The notes below the pieces were generated by a model, which made no database searches, was not told where the DNA came from, and saw only the letters and a list, made by a program, of their open reading frames with translations. Shown piece by piece: positions 19,227 to 28,521 of a DNA stretch of 41,450 bases (position 1 is its first letter; every line of letters begins with the position of its first letter). The translations under genes were made by a program, and so were the position numbers. Location of the stretch: NCBI RefSeq assembly GCF_013449685.1, contig NZ_JACDSF010000048.1, forward strand, positions 42,724 to 84,173, read 5' to 3'. Source of the DNA: Pectobacterium brasiliense (GTDB taxonomy: Bacteria > Pseudomonadota > Gammaproteobacteria > Enterobacterales > Enterobacteriaceae).

Positions 19227-19798
19227 CAATCCGTGTGTATCTGGCGCTGGGCAGCAATCTTGCCCAGCCTTTGCAACAGGTGCGCACAGCATTGTCTGCG
19301 CTGGATGCGATTCCACACACTCGCGTCGTTTGCTGCTCCTCATTTTATCGTAGCCGTCCGCTTGGCCCGCAGGATCAACCAGACTACCTCAACGCCGTCG
19401 TTGAACTGGAAACCGCATTAGCGGCCGAATCGCTACTGGATCACACACAGGCTATCGAGTTGGAACAAGGTCGTGAACGCAAGGAACATCGCTGGGGTCC
19501 GCGCACGTTGGATCTGGACATTCTGCTGTTTGGCGATGCCATCATCCAGACTGAACGTCTGACCGTGCCACATTACGACATGAAGAATCGTGAATTCATG
19601 CTCTACCCGCTCGCAGAAATCGCCCCAGAACTGACATTCCCCGACGGCGAAACCCTCGCCCAACGGTTAACCCATGTCGACCGCAACGGTTTGACCTTAT
19701 GGGATAATAAAGAACGGGATAATAAAGAGTGGGATAATACACAGCGGGATACTGAACCGTGTGATGACGATAAGCTGACCGGAACAGTCGACCACTAA
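19223..19798 (+). CDS. folK: 6-hydroxymethyl-7,8-dihydropterin pyrophosphokinase with repetitive C-terminal tail
   Basis: Transfers pyrophosphate from ATP to 6-hydroxymethyl-dihydropterin in folate synthesis. Family motifs: YLALGSNL, the substrate loop [32 protein letters not shown] with the metal-binding DxD, and [16 protein letters not shown]. The enzyme fold ends near residue 160 (E. coli FolK is 159 aa), but this protein has 191 residues. The extra tail is encoded largely by four 15-bp tandem repeats at 19701-19760 ([20 protein letters not shown]) and then an acidic end. The start overlaps the pcnB stop (ATGA), so the two are translationally coupled. Confidence 0.95.
   Translation: MTIRVYLALGSNLAQPLQQVRTALSALDAIPHTRVVCCSSFYRSRPLGPQDQPDYLNAVVELETALAAESLLDHTQAIELEQGRERKEHRWGPRTLDLDILLFGDAIIQTERLTVPHYDMKNREFMLYPLAEIAPELTFPDGETLAQRLTHVDRNGLTLWDNKERDNKEWDNTQRDTEPCDDDKLTGTVDH
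19701..19760 (+). repeat. Four 15-bp tandem repeats inside the folK 3' end
   Basis: The units gggataataaagaac, gggataataaagagt, gggataatacacagc and gggatactgaaccgt are contiguous and in frame. The unit is a multiple of three, so unit gain or loss would preserve the frame. It lies outside the conserved catalytic domain. Confidence 0.9.
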
Positions 19799-19814
19799 TC
19801 ATCCCCCCCTATCT

Positions 19815-19839
19815 GTAACTTGAAGCGCGACGGGTATAT
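19815..19839 (+). repeat. Solo ERIC-type terminus upstream of panB
   Basis: gtaacttgaagcgcgacggg plus tatat matches the ERIC right end seen at 28931-28955. It ends 68 bp before the panB start. Confidence 0.6.
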
Positions 19840-19907
19840 CGCTACACGTCGGCTTACATTAGAATGTCCCCCTCAATTCTTCGCCCTATTGACATAGGAA
19901 GACCGTC

Positions 19908-20705
19908 ATGAAACCGACGACTATCTCCCACTTGCGCCAATGGAAACAAGATCAGCGAAAATTCGCTACGATTACCGCTTACGACGCCAGCTTCTCTCGC
20001 TTGTTTTTCGAGCAAGGCATCCGCGTGATGCTGGTGGGTGACTCACTGGGAATGACCGTGCAGGGTCACGATTCCACATTGCCCGTGACCACACACGATA
20101 TCGTTTACCACACGCAGTGTGTCCGCCGTGGCGCACCGCTGGCGCTGGTTCTCTCCGATATGCCTTTTATGACCTATGCCACGCCAGAACAAACGTTCAG
20201 CCAGGCCGCCGAGCTGATGCGCGCAGGTGCAAATATGGTGAAGCTGGAAGGCGGAAGCTGGCTTGCCCCGACGGTAAAAATGCTGACCGAACGTGCCGTG
20301 CCAGTTTGCGGCCATCTAGGTCTGACACCGCAGTCCGTTAATATCTTCGGCGGCTATAAAATTCAGGGCCGGAGCGAAAGCGATGCCAATCAGCTACTGG
20401 CCGATGCCCTTGCGCTTGAAGAAGCGGGTGCACAGTTGCTCGTGCTGGAATGCGTGCCTGTCGCGCTGGCAAAGCGCGTAACAGACGCCCTGTCGATTCC
20501 AGTGATCGGCATTGGCGCAGGCAACGTGACCGACGGACAGATTCTGGTCATGCATGATGCCTTCGGTATTACCGGCGACAGCACACCTAAATTTGCCAAG
20601 AATTTTCTGGCGCAAAGCGGTGGTGATATCCGCGCGGCAGTGCGTTTGTATGCACAAGAAGTCGAACAGGGTATTTACCCGGCCGAAGAACATTCGTTTC
20701 ATTGA
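19908..20705 (+). CDS. panB: 3-methyl-2-oxobutanoate hydroxymethyltransferase
   Basis: A 265-aa TIM-barrel enzyme that forms ketopantoate from 2-oxoisovalerate and methylene-tetrahydrofolate, the first committed step to pantothenate. Visible are the metal and substrate motifs [33 protein letters not shown] and [19 protein letters not shown]. Length matches the E. coli enzyme. It shares the plus-strand cluster with panC and panD. The last codons and stop lie inside a 17-bp tandem repeat (20691-20743). Confidence 0.97.
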   Translation: MKPTTISHLRQWKQDQRKFATITAYDASFSRLFFEQGIRVMLVGDSLGMTVQGHDSTLPVTTHDIVYHTQCVRRGAPLALVLSDMPFMTYATPEQTFSQAAELMRAGANMVKLEGGSWLAPTVKMLTERAVPVCGHLGLTPQSVNIFGGYKIQGRSESDANQLLADALALEEAGAQLLVLECVPVALAKRVTDALSIPVIGIGAGNVTDGQILVMHDAFGITGDSTPKFAKNFLAQSGGDIRAAVRLYAQEVEQGIYPAEEHSFH

Positions 20706-20743
20706 GACATTCATTTCATTGAGAAATGTCGTTTCATTAAAGA
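20691..20743 (+). repeat. 17-bp tandem repeat across the panB stop codon
   Basis: cattcgtttcattgaga (20691-20707, containing the panB TGA) is followed by cattcatttcattgaga (20708-20724). A diverged third unit, aatgtcgtttcattaaaga, lies at 20725-20743. The duplication lengthens the panB-panC spacer. Confidence 0.85.
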
Positions 20744-20786
20744 ACGAGCATTCCATTAATCAGGCTATTTTTTTAGGAGTACGGGT

Positions 20787-21641
20787 GTGTTAATTATCGA
20801 AACCCCTCTGCTGCTGCGCCGCGAGGTTCGCCGCTGGCGTCAGGAAGGGAAACGCATTGCTTTAGTCCCCACCATGGGTAATTTGCATGACGGGCACATG
20901 ACACTGGTCGATGAAGCCAGAGCACGTGCCGATATCGTTATTGTCAGCGTTTTTGTCAATCCTATGCAGTTTGAGCGGCCGGATGATTTAGCCCGCTACC
21001 CCCGGACGTTGCAGGAAGACTGCGAGAAATTGAATCGCCGCGGTGCCGATCTGGTTTTCGCACCGAGCCCGGATGTGATATACCCCAATGGGCTGGAGTC
21101 GCAAACGTTTGTCGATGTGCCCGGCCTGTCTTCCATGTTGGAAGGTGCCAGCCGTCCCGGTCATTTTCGGGGCGTTGCGACCATCGTAAGTAAGTTGTTC
21201 AATATGGTACAACCGGATGTCGCCTGCTTCGGTGAGAAAGATTACCAGCAGCTAGCGCTGATTCGGCAGCTTGTCCGCGATATGGGCTATGACATTAATA
21301 TTATTGGTGTCCCTACCGTGCGTGCCAAAGACGGTTTGGCATTGAGTTCACGTAATGGCTATCTCAGTGCGGAAGAACGCCAGCAGGCACCGTATGTTCA
21401 TCAGGTAATGATGGACATGGCGACACAGTTGGACAACGGCGATCGCCAGATAGACACCTTGCTGGAACAAGCGGCAGACAAGCTGCGTGAAGCGGGCTTT
21501 ACGCCTGATGAACTGTTTATCCGCGATGCAGATACGCTGCAACCGCTGAGCGCGGCCAGCACGCGTGCAGTGATTTTGATGGCTGCCTGGTTAGGCAAGG
21601 CCAGATTGATTGATAACCACCAAGTCGATTTGACTGTATGA
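20787..21641 (+). CDS. panC: Pantothenate synthetase
   Basis: A 284-aa ATP-dependent ligase joining pantoate and beta-alanine, of the HIGH-superfamily nucleotidyltransferase fold. Motifs: [10 protein letters not shown] (HIGH-like), [34 protein letters not shown] and the KMSKS-like [13 protein letters not shown]. The start is GTG at 20787, 7 nt after aggag, and reads [10 protein letters not shown] as in E. coli. It lies between panB and panD; panD follows after 17 bp. Confidence 0.97.
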   Translation: MLIIETPLLLRREVRRWRQEGKRIALVPTMGNLHDGHMTLVDEARARADIVIVSVFVNPMQFERPDDLARYPRTLQEDCEKLNRRGADLVFAPSPDVIYPNGLESQTFVDVPGLSSMLEGASRPGHFRGVATIVSKLFNMVQPDVACFGEKDYQQLALIRQLVRDMGYDINIIGVPTVRAKDGLALSSRNGYLSAEERQQAPYVHQVMMDMATQLDNGDRQIDTLLEQAADKLREAGFTPDELFIRDADTLQPLSAASTRAVILMAAWLGKARLIDNHQVDLTV

Positions 21642-21658
21642 ACCGAGGTAACAAAGCG

Positions 21659-22039
21659 ATGATACGTACCATGCTGCAAGGCAAGCTGCACCGGGTCAAA
21701 GTGACTCAGGCTGACTTGCATTATGAAGGCTCTTGCGCCATCGATCAGGATTTTATGGATGCCGCCGGCATTCTGGAATACGAAGCGATTGATATCTACA
21801 ACGTTGATAACGGTCAGCGTTTCTCTACCTACGCCATTGCGGGCGAAAGAGGTTCACGCATTATCTCCGTAAACGGCGCCGCCGCGCGCCTTGCCTGCGT
21901 GGGCGACAAACTGATTATCTGCTCCTACGTGCAGATGTCCGACGAACAGGCCAGAAGCCACAGCCCGAAGGTTGCCTATTTCTCTGGCGATAATGAGCTA
22001 CAGCGTCAGGCCAAAGCGATTCCGGTTCAGGTTGCCTGA
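21659..22039 (+). CDS. panD: Aspartate 1-decarboxylase proenzyme
   Basis: A 126-aa pyruvoyl enzyme that makes beta-alanine from aspartate for PanC. The self-cleavage site is Gly24-Ser25 in YEGSCAID, where Ser25 becomes the pyruvoyl group. The frame is open 7 codons earlier, but the ATG at 21659 follows gaggtaacaaagcg and matches the family start [15 protein letters not shown]. Unlike E. coli, where an extra gene separates panC from panD, the two are adjacent here. It ends at a bidirectional terminator. Confidence 0.97.
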   Translation: MIRTMLQGKLHRVKVTQADLHYEGSCAIDQDFMDAAGILEYEAIDIYNVDNGQRFSTYAIAGERGSRIISVNGAAARLACVGDKLIICSYVQMSDEQARSHSPKVAYFSGDNELQRQAKAIPVQVA

Positions 22040-22054
22040 TCGCTTTAGATAAGC

Positions 22055-22082
22055 AAAAGGCGGTGTTACCACCGCCTTTTCA
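22055..22082. terminator. Bidirectional terminator between panD and yadH
   Basis: A 10-bp stem (aaaaggcggt / accgcctttt) with a 6-nt loop carries A and T tracts on both sides, so it can end both the pan cluster and the convergent yadGH transcripts. Confidence 0.9.
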
Positions 22083-22099
22083 TTTACAGAATTGACACA

Positions 22100-22870
22100 C
22101 TATGTCCGTAACCCGCGACCGCGTTCAATCAGCCACCAGACCAGCAGATAAAACACCACGATAAAGGCAATCAGCACCGACATTGTGAACAGCAGCGGTA
22201 CATCCTGAATCCCGAGGAAGCCATAGCGGAAGCCGCTAATCATGTACACAACTGGGTTCAGCTTGGAGACGGCCTGCCAGAACGGCGGCAACAGCGTCAA
22301 CGAGTAAAACACCCCGCCCAGATAGGTCAGCGGCGTTAACACAAACGTCGGAATCAGGCTGATATCATCAAAAGTTTTTGCAAACACCGCATTCAATAAG
22401 CCTGCCAGCGAGAACAGTGTCGCCGTCAGCAAGAGCGTCAGAACAATGATCCACCAGGCATGAACATGCAGCGGGACGAAGAACAGCGATACGGCAGTCA
22501 CCAGTACCCCGACGCACAGGCCACGTGCAATCCCCCCACCAACATAGCCCGCAATGATCACGTGAGTCGGCACTGGCGCGACCAGCAGTTCTTCAATATT
22601 GCGTTGAAACTTGGCGCTGAAAAAAGAAGAAGCAACGTTGGCATAGGCGTTGGTAATGACCGCCATCATGATCAGGCCCGGCACGATAAATTGCATGTAG
22701 GTGAAACCGTGCATGTCACCAATACGCGAGCCGATCAGGTTGCCAAAAATAATGAAATACAGCGTCATGGTGATCACTGGCGGCACCAGCGTCTGAATCC
22801 AGATACGCCCAAATCGAGTGACTTCTTTCACCCAAATACTCTGTAGCGCTACCCAATACAAATGCATCAT
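22100..22870 (-). CDS. yadH: ABC-2 type transporter permease YadH
   Basis: A 256-aa inner-membrane permease with about six hydrophobic segments and the ABC-2 hallmark near FRYGFLGIQDV. It pairs with the ATPase YadG encoded immediately upstream, whose stop it overlaps by 4 bp. The YadGH substrate is not established; membership of the ABC-2 exporter family suggests export of a drug, lipid or polysaccharide. Gene order matches E. coli. Confidence 0.93.
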   Translation of the reverse strand: MMHLYWVALQSIWVKEVTRFGRIWIQTLVPPVITMTLYFIIFGNLIGSRIGDMHGFTYMQFIVPGLIMMAVITNAYANVASSFFSAKFQRNIEELLVAPVPTHVIIAGYVGGGIARGLCVGVLVTAVSLFFVPLHVHAWWIIVLTLLLTATLFSLAGLLNAVFAKTFDDISLIPTFVLTPLTYLGGVFYSLTLLPPFWQAVSKLNPVVYMISGFRYGFLGIQDVPLLFTMSVLIAFIVVFYLLVWWLIERGRGLRT

Positions 22871-23805
22871 GCCTTTTCTCCCTTACTGTTCGCCCCGTCC
22901 CCATTAACCAAGGTGACAAACAGCTCTTCCAACCGGTTCGCTTTATTACGCATACTTAGAATCGTTATCCCCTGCGCGCTTAGCTGGCTGAATAACGCAT
23001 TCAGACCTTGCTCACGCATCACATCCACTTCCAGTGTTGACGTATCCACCAAGCGGAACACATAGCCTTCCAGCTGTGGCAGCGGGCTTTTCGCCGCCAG
23101 ATCGAAAATAAACGTTTCGGACTTCAACTGAGCAAGTAACTGCTTCATCGAGGTGTTCTCCACCAGCTCTCCCCGCTGGATGATCCCGATGTTGCGGCAC
23201 AGCATTTCCGCTTCTTCAAGATAGTGCGTCGTCAGGATAATCGTGGTGCCCTGCGCGTTCAGTTCCTTCAAAAAGCCCCACATGGAACGACGTAATTCGA
23301 TATCCACACCTGCGGTCGGTTCATCAAGAATCAGCAGCTTAGGCTCATGCATTAACGCACGCGCAATCATCAGGCGGCGCTTCATCCCGCCGGACAACAT
23401 CATCGCTTTTTCGTTGCGTTTTTCCCACAGATCGAGCTGTTTCAGGTATTTTTCGGCACGCTGCAATGCATCCTGACGTTTCACGCCATAATAGCCAGCC
23501 TGATTAACCACAATCTGTAATACCGTTTCGAAAGGATTGAAGTTAAATTCCTGCGGGACCAGCCCCAGTTGGCGTTTCGCATTCACTTTGTCCAGCTCAA
23601 GGTCATAGCCGAAGACGCGAACTTTACCAGCAGTTTTATTCACCAGCGAGCTGATAATCCCAATCGTGGTCGATTTTCCCGCGCCATTTGGCCCCAGAAG
23701 CGCATAGAAATCCCCCGCTTCCACGTTCAGGTCGATCCCCCGTAGCGCCTGGACGCCTCCCGAATAGGTTTTGGTTAGTTGCGCCAGTTCCAGTGCATAT
23801 GTCAT
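22867..23805 (-). CDS. yadG: ABC transporter ATP-binding protein YadG
   Basis: A 312-aa ABC ATPase of the ABC-2/DrrA type. Walker A is GPNGAGKSTT, the Q-loop is LVPQEFNFNPFETV, the signature is LSGGMKRRL, Walker B is LLILDEPTAGVD, and the switch histidine is in LTTHYLEEAE. A C-terminal domain typical of DrrA-like exporters follows residue 220. It forms the motor for YadH, with a 4-bp overlap. Divergent from can. Confidence 0.94.
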   Translation of the reverse strand: MTYALELAQLTKTYSGGVQALRGIDLNVEAGDFYALLGPNGAGKSTTIGIISSLVNKTAGKVRVFGYDLELDKVNAKRQLGLVPQEFNFNPFETVLQIVVNQAGYYGVKRQDALQRAEKYLKQLDLWEKRNEKAMMLSGGMKRRLMIARALMHEPKLLILDEPTAGVDIELRRSMWGFLKELNAQGTTIILTTHYLEEAEMLCRNIGIIQRGELVENTSMKQLLAQLKSETFIFDLAAKSPLPQLEGYVFRLVDTSTLEVDVMREQGLNALFSQLSAQGITILSMRNKANRLEELFVTLVNGDGANSKGEKA

Positions 23806-23838
23806 AAGAAATGGATTGCCTTATTATCAGTGAATTCT

Positions 23839-23862
23839 ACAAATTTGAAGTATGACGGAGAT
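23839..23862 (+). repeat. Solo ERIC-type terminus upstream of can
   Basis: acaaatttgaagtatgacgg plus agata matches the ERIC right end. It ends 80 bp before the can start. Confidence 0.55.
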
Positions 23863-23942
23863 AAACTATCGTTTTTCAAACGACGCATGTTGCCTTATAT
23901 TACTCCTCACTGCCCCTTGTTTGTTACAGGTCATTTACTTTC

Positions 23943-24584
23943 ATGAAAGAAATTGAAACGCTCATCGCCAATAACCAGCTTTGGTCTAAAACGATGGTGG
24001 AAGAGGATCCTGGCTATTTTGAACGTCTGGCGCAGGCACAACGTCCCCGTTTTCTATGGATTGGATGCTCGGACAGTCGCGTACCTGCGGAAAGTCTGAC
24101 CAGCCTTGAGCCTGGTGAACTGTTTGTTCACCGCAACGTCGCCAATCTGGTTATTCACACCGACCTCAATTGCCTGTCTGTCGTGCAATATGCCGTCGAA
24201 GTTCTCGAAGTCGAACATATCATTATCTGCGGTCACTACGGCTGCGGTGGTGTTCAGGCTGCGGTGGAAAACCCGGAACTGGGTTTGATTAACAACTGGC
24301 TGCTGCATATCCGTGATTTGTGGTACAAGCATAGTTCGCTGCTGGGGGAATTACCTCCCGAACAGCGGCTGAATACGCTCTGTGAAATCAACGTTGTCGA
24401 GCAGGTTTATAACCTCGGCCACTCCACCATCATGCAGTCCGCCTGGAAGCGTGGTCAGAAAGTCACGATCCACGGTTGGGTTTACGGTATTCAGGATGGC
24501 CGTCTGCGCGATCTGGAAGTGACGGCGACCAACCGGGAGACGCTGGAACAGCGTTATCGCCGCGCGATTTCCTCCCTGCCTTGA
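23943..24584 (+). CDS. can: Beta-class carbonic anhydrase
   Basis: A 213-aa beta-carbonic anhydrase that interconverts CO2 and bicarbonate for carboxylation reactions; it is essential in air in E. coli. Zinc ligands are visible: Cys and the Asp-Arg dyad in [10 protein letters not shown] near residue 42, and His and Cys in [10 protein letters not shown] near residues 98-101. HRNVANLV is also conserved. It is slightly shorter than E. coli Can (220 aa) at the C-terminus. It diverges from yadGH and converges on hpt. Confidence 0.96.
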   Translation: MKEIETLIANNQLWSKTMVEEDPGYFERLAQAQRPRFLWIGCSDSRVPAESLTSLEPGELFVHRNVANLVIHTDLNCLSVVQYAVEVLEVEHIIICGHYGCGGVQAAVENPELGLINNWLLHIRDLWYKHSSLLGELPPEQRLNTLCEINVVEQVYNLGHSTIMQSAWKRGQKVTIHGWVYGIQDGRLRDLEVTATNRETLEQRYRRAISSLP

Positions 24585-24594
24585 TACGCTGTCT

Positions 24595-24615
24595 GACGCC
24601 CACTCGCTGGGCGTC
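24595..24615. other. Hairpin between convergent can and hpt
   Basis: A 7-bp stem (gacgccc / gggcgtc) with a 7-nt loop lies 11 bp after the can stop. There is no T-run, so a terminator role is possible but unproven. Confidence 0.45.
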
Positions 24616-24643
24616 GCTCACGGCATCGGCCTTATCTGATACG

Positions 24644-25177
24644 CTATTCCTGTGGAACAACCTTGCCGACGTAAGGTAAGTGGCGATAGTGCTGGGCATA
24701 GTCGATGCCGTAACCCACAACGAATTCATCAGGGATCGAGAACCCAACCCACTCAACTTTCACCGCCACTTCACGGCGCTCTGGTTTGTCCAGCAGCGTA
24801 CAGATAGCCAGCGATTTTGGCTCACGCAGTTGCAGAATTTCCCGCACTCTGCTCAGTGTGTTGCCCGAATCGATAATATCTTCAACGATCAACACGTCTT
24901 TGCCGCGAATATCTTCATCCAGATCTTTCAGGATTTTAACATCGCGCGTACTGTTCATACCGCTGCCATAGCTGGATGCCGTCATGAAGTCCACTTCGTG
25001 AGGGACATCAATCGCCCGACATAAATCGGCCATAAAGATAAACGATCCACGCAATAGCCCCACCAGCACCATATCGCTGCCGCTATCACGGTAGTGTTCG
25101 CTGATCTGTTGCCCCAGTTCGGTAACCCGCGCCATCACTTCCTGCTCAGAAATCATGACTTCCACGGTATGTTTCAT
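24644..25177 (-). CDS. hpt: Hypoxanthine phosphoribosyltransferase
   Basis: A 177-aa purine salvage enzyme that makes IMP or GMP from hypoxanthine or guanine with PRPP. The PRPP-binding motif is [30 protein letters not shown] and the substrate region [14 protein letters not shown] are also clear. The frame is open to 25213, but the family start MKHTVEVMI corresponds to 25177, with an ATG one codon earlier at 25180 also possible. It converges on can, as in E. coli. Confidence 0.96.
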   Translation of the reverse strand: MKHTVEVMISEQEVMARVTELGQQISEHYRDSGSDMVLVGLLRGSFIFMADLCRAIDVPHEVDFMTASSYGSGMNSTRDVKILKDLDEDIRGKDVLIVEDIIDSGNTLSRVREILQLREPKSLAICTLLDKPERREVAVKVEWVGFSIPDEFVVGYGIDYAQHYRHLPYVGKVVPQE

Positions 25178-25329
25178 CATACTGATAACTCTTTGAAGTA
25201 AGGTATTCAGCACCCTCGGTAGAATGACAGACTCATTATCGATGATGCGCCAATGCTGACTTTTGAATCAGTCTGGGCAATGCCCAAGCGCGCGAAGTAT
25301 ATCAGAAACCACACCATGAAGGAGACACC

Positions 25330-25764
25330 ATGAGCACACCACCAGTGGATGTTTGCTACAAAGTGAACGCCCCGCTTTCCAGTCAGCAGTTCATTGAGCT
25401 GTTGGCGAAAACGTCATTGGGGCCGCGCCGCCCGCTGGATGATGAGACGGCAATTGCAGGTATGCTTAAGCACGCCAACCTGCTGGTTTCCGCCTGGCAA
25501 GGAGAGACGCTGGTTGGGATCGCGCGCAGCGTGACAGATTTTCATTTTTGCTGCTATCTGTCCGATCTGGCGGTATCAGAGGACTGTCAGCACGCAGGAA
25601 TAGGCAAGAAGCTGATTCAACAAACCGCTCAGCAGCTTGAAAAAGGCTGCAAAATTATTTTGCTGGCCGCGCCGCTGGCGGTAGATTACTACCCGAAATT
25701 AGGGTTTGAAAAGCACAATAGCACGTGGATCATGCCTGCGTCAGACCTGCACACAGAGGCATAA
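25330..25764 (+). CDS. GNAT-family N-acetyltransferase
   Basis: A 144-aa GNAT fold protein. The acetyl-CoA-binding motif A is visible as LSDLAVSEDCQHAGIGKKLI (Q-x-x-G-x-G), followed by DYYPKLGFEKH, where the conserved Tyr/Gly segment of motif B is found. The acceptor substrate cannot be told from sequence. The start is preceded by aaggagacacc. Its stop directly abuts the stop of the convergent fbpC-like gene. It lies where E. coli has gcd and cueO, so this is a replaced segment. Confidence 0.85.
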   Translation: MSTPPVDVCYKVNAPLSSQQFIELLAKTSLGPRRPLDDETAIAGMLKHANLLVSAWQGETLVGIARSVTDFHFCCYLSDLAVSEDCQHAGIGKKLIQQTAQQLEKGCKIILLAAPLAVDYYPKLGFEKHNSTWIMPASDLHTEA

Positions 25765-26850
25765 TCATTTCGTTTCAGAACCGTCAACCGGAGTGCTGGC
25801 GGCAGGCAAAGCAGGATACAAGACTGGCGGATCCGTCTTAATGCTTAAACGCACCTGCTGCCCCGGTTCAAACCAGTTGCCAGTCTGCACCAGCAGCATC
25901 AGTTCTCCCATCTTCACCCGATACAAGTTTGATGTGCCCATGAATAGCCTGTCTTCGATCGACGCCGGACCATCGGGATCGAGCGCCAACGCCACGTCTG
26001 CCGGGCGTACCATCCAGTCGCATTGTGAATCCATCGGCTGATTGAGCGGATGGGTCGCCTGATGATCGCCCAATGGGCTTTGCCATTGATGGTCGCTCAT
26101 AATTTTCACAGGCAAATAGTTCGTATTCCCCATAAAATCAGCGACAAAGCGGCTATTCGGGCGATGGTACAGCTCGGATGGATAGCCCTGCTGCATAATC
26201 TTCCCTTCATCCAGCAGAATCAGATGGTCGGCGCAGGCAAAAGCTTCCTCCCGACTGTGCGTAGCGAAAACCGCCGCCACATGACGCTGTTTGAGAATCT
26301 GCCGCAATTCGGTGATCAGGCGATAGCGGGTCTGGCTGTCCAGACCGGGAAACGGCTCATCCAGCAACAGCAGTTTCGGCTCACAGGCCAGCGCGCGGGC
26401 TATCGCCAAACGCTGCTGCTGTTCATTGGATAGCTCGTGTGGATAACGTGCGGCAACCTCATCCAGTTGCAAGAGCGTCAGCATCTCCGCACAGATTGGC
26501 TTTACCTCGCTGTCTGGGCGGCCATACAACCCAAACGCAATGTTGCCTTCCACGGTGAGATGCGGAAAGAGCGCGTAGTCCTGAAAAATCAGGCCAACCT
26601 GGCGCAGCTCGGGCAGGACGTACGCTTGCGGCGAGCTGACGGGTTCACCTTCCAGAACAATCTTGCCTTGAGTAATCGGCAGCAAGCCGGCGATCACCTG
26701 TAACAGCGCCGTTTTACCACAGCCGTTTCGCCCCAACAGGCAGATCGTCTCATCATCACGCACGGTAAATGAGATGTTCTCCAGCACGGGAGACTGCTGC
26801 AACGTACAACTTACTGCCTGAACGCTCAGAATATCTATCGGCGCGGCCAT
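25765..26850 (-). CDS. Ferric-iron-type ABC importer ATP-binding protein (FbpC/AfuC-like)
   Basis: A 361-aa ABC ATPase with an extra C-terminal regulatory region from about residue 240, as in CUT1/FbpC subunits. Walker A is GRNGCGKTALL, Walker B is LLLLDEPFPGLD, and the switch histidine is in FATHSREEA. The signature is LSNEQQQR rather than LSGGQQQR, so both glycines are replaced; the nucleotides at 26419-26433 confirm this. The start ATG lies 4 bp after the permease gene. No periplasmic binding-protein gene accompanies the pair. Iron as substrate is inferred from family similarity only. Confidence 0.88.
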   Translation of the reverse strand: MAAPIDILSVQAVSCTLQQSPVLENISFTVRDDETICLLGRNGCGKTALLQVIAGLLPITQGKIVLEGEPVSSPQAYVLPELRQVGLIFQDYALFPHLTVEGNIAFGLYGRPDSEVKPICAEMLTLLQLDEVAARYPHELSNEQQQRLAIARALACEPKLLLLDEPFPGLDSQTRYRLITELRQILKQRHVAAVFATHSREEAFACADHLILLDEGKIMQQGYPSELYHRPNSRFVADFMGNTNYLPVKIMSDHQWQSPLGDHQATHPLNQPMDSQCDWMVRPADVALALDPDGPASIEDRLFMGTSNLYRVKMGELMLLVQTGNWFEPGQQVRLSIKTDPPVLYPALPAASTPVDGSETK

Positions 26851-26854
26851 GTGA

Positions 26855-28477
26855 TTATCCTTTTATATTCAGTGCGCGATTCAGCCAGAAAACAGGGATT
26901 AACCCTACCGCTACCAGCACCAGCGCAGGAAAGGCAAATGACGCAATCTGCTCATCCGCCGTAAAGCGGAAAACATACGTTGCCAACGTATCAATCCCGA
27001 AAGGGCGCAGCAGTAACGAGATATTCAGCTCTTTCATACTTTCCGTAAAAATCAGCAGTGCCCCGATGAACAGGCTGCGACGCAACAGCGGAATATGTAC
27101 GCGTGACCAGCGGCTGAGGGGAGAAGCACCCAGTACAAGACTTGCACTGTCCAGCGATCGTGGAATGCCTTCCATGCTGCGCTCAAGGCTGTCCAGCATC
27201 AGACGCCCAAATTTAACGCTATAGGCGAGGATGAGAATAAACAACGATCCCGCCAGCAAAGCCTCCGCGGGAGGTAACCCCGCCGCGTTGGCAAATAGAT
27301 TAATTCCACTGTCCACCAGCGACAGCAAAGTAAACAGTCCGACGGCAAGTACCGCGCCGGGCAAGGCAAAACTCAGGCTGACTAGCCGAACCGGTGTCTG
27401 ATTGACAAATATCCCAGCCGTGCGCGTGTAAAAGATAAACGACAGCGCCATTAGCGTAATGATGATAGTCGCGATGGCAGAGGCTAACAGGCTATTCATC
27501 ACTGCATGGAGGAACGCCATATCCCACACTGACATCATGTGTCGGAGTGCCAGAAAGAGTAGATATAGCACCGGGAACAGAAACGACAGACAAACGATGC
27601 CCCAGCAGTAACTGCGAACCACTTTGCTGCGCCACCCGCTCAACACAGGCGGAACCACCTGAGAAGGATTGGCTTGAGCTTGATAAATTCTCTGCTTGCG
27701 ACGCCAGACATTAACCAGAAACATCAAGAGGAAGATCGCGGGCAAAATCAACACGCCAACGCGTGCCGCCGCGCCGAGATCGCCCTGCTTCTGCCAGATA
27801 TCCAGCACCTGTGTTGTCATCGTTGGGGTATCAAGATAAGACGCCGCGCCATAATCGCCCAGCGTTTCAACCACCACTAGCGCGCCACCGCAGGCAATCG
27901 CAGGCAGTGCAATAGGCAAACATAAGCGGCGTAAAACCTGGGTACGTGTTTGATTCAGTAATCGAGCCGAATGAATCAAGCTGGCAGGCTGTTTCGCCAG
28001 CGCTTCACGCACCAGCAGGTAAATATAGGGATAAAGCACCAGCGCCAACACCAGACTGATGCAGCCCAGCGAAACGGGTAGCCCAGCGATGTGGGATTTC
28101 CCCCACGACGAGGCTATCTGCAGCCCGCCTTCCTGCAACAACCGGGATAGGTGCCGTAGCACATCGGTATAAAGGTAGGCGAGTAGAAACGCGGGCATCG
28201 CGAGCGGCAGGCAAAGCGCCCATTGCAGTACGCGATGACTGGGAAAACGGTACATGGCGATAAACCAGGCGGAAGGCAACCCAAACAGTAAACTGAAGAA
28301 AAGCGTGCCAATCACGATGACCACTGAATGTATCAGATAGGTGGGTAACCCGATTTGCCACAGTTGGCTAAATCCCATCCCATCGGCAAAAAAAGCCTGA
28401 TAAAAAACCGTTGCTAAAGGAAGCAGCAACAGTCCCGCCAACAACCAACTACTGACGCGCCAAACACCGGAGATCAT
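26855..28477 (-). CDS. Ferric-iron-type ABC importer permease (FbpB/AfuB-like, duplicated)
   Basis: A 540-aa inner-membrane protein with about twelve hydrophobic segments. It is two fused BPD-type permease halves, each with an EAA-like loop (SARLLNQTRTQVLRRLCLPIALPAI in the first half, LVLGASPLSRWSRVHIPLL in the second). This arrangement is typical of FbpB/SfuB-type ferric importers. The cognate ATPase is immediately downstream. A perfect 16-bp palindrome lies about 30 bp upstream of the start. The substrate is inferred. Confidence 0.88.
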   Translation of the reverse strand: MISGVWRVSSWLLAGLLLLPLATVFYQAFFADGMGFSQLWQIGLPTYLIHSVVIVIGTLFFSLLFGLPSAWFIAMYRFPSHRVLQWALCLPLAMPAFLLAYLYTDVLRHLSRLLQEGGLQIASSWGKSHIAGLPVSLGCISLVLALVLYPYIYLLVREALAKQPASLIHSARLLNQTRTQVLRRLCLPIALPAIACGGALVVVETLGDYGAASYLDTPTMTTQVLDIWQKQGDLGAAARVGVLILPAIFLLMFLVNVWRRKQRIYQAQANPSQVVPPVLSGWRSKVVRSYCWGIVCLSFLFPVLYLLFLALRHMMSVWDMAFLHAVMNSLLASAIATIIITLMALSFIFYTRTAGIFVNQTPVRLVSLSFALPGAVLAVGLFTLLSLVDSGINLFANAAGLPPAEALLAGSLFILILAYSVKFGRLMLDSLERSMEGIPRSLDSASLVLGASPLSRWSRVHIPLLRRSLFIGALLIFTESMKELNISLLLRPFGIDTLATYVFRFTADEQIASFAFPALVLVAVGLIPVFWLNRALNIKG

Positions 28478-28505
28478 AGAATAAAAACTGTATTAGATGA
28501 GATCG

Positions 28506-28521
28506 CTGTTATTAATAACAG
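28506..28521. promoter_or_regulatory. Perfect 16-bp palindrome upstream of the fbpB-like gene
   Basis: ctgttattaataacag reads the same on both strands and begins 29 bp upstream of the permease start at 28477. Symmetry and location suggest an operator. It does not match the Fur consensus well, and the cognate regulator is unknown. Confidence 0.45.
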
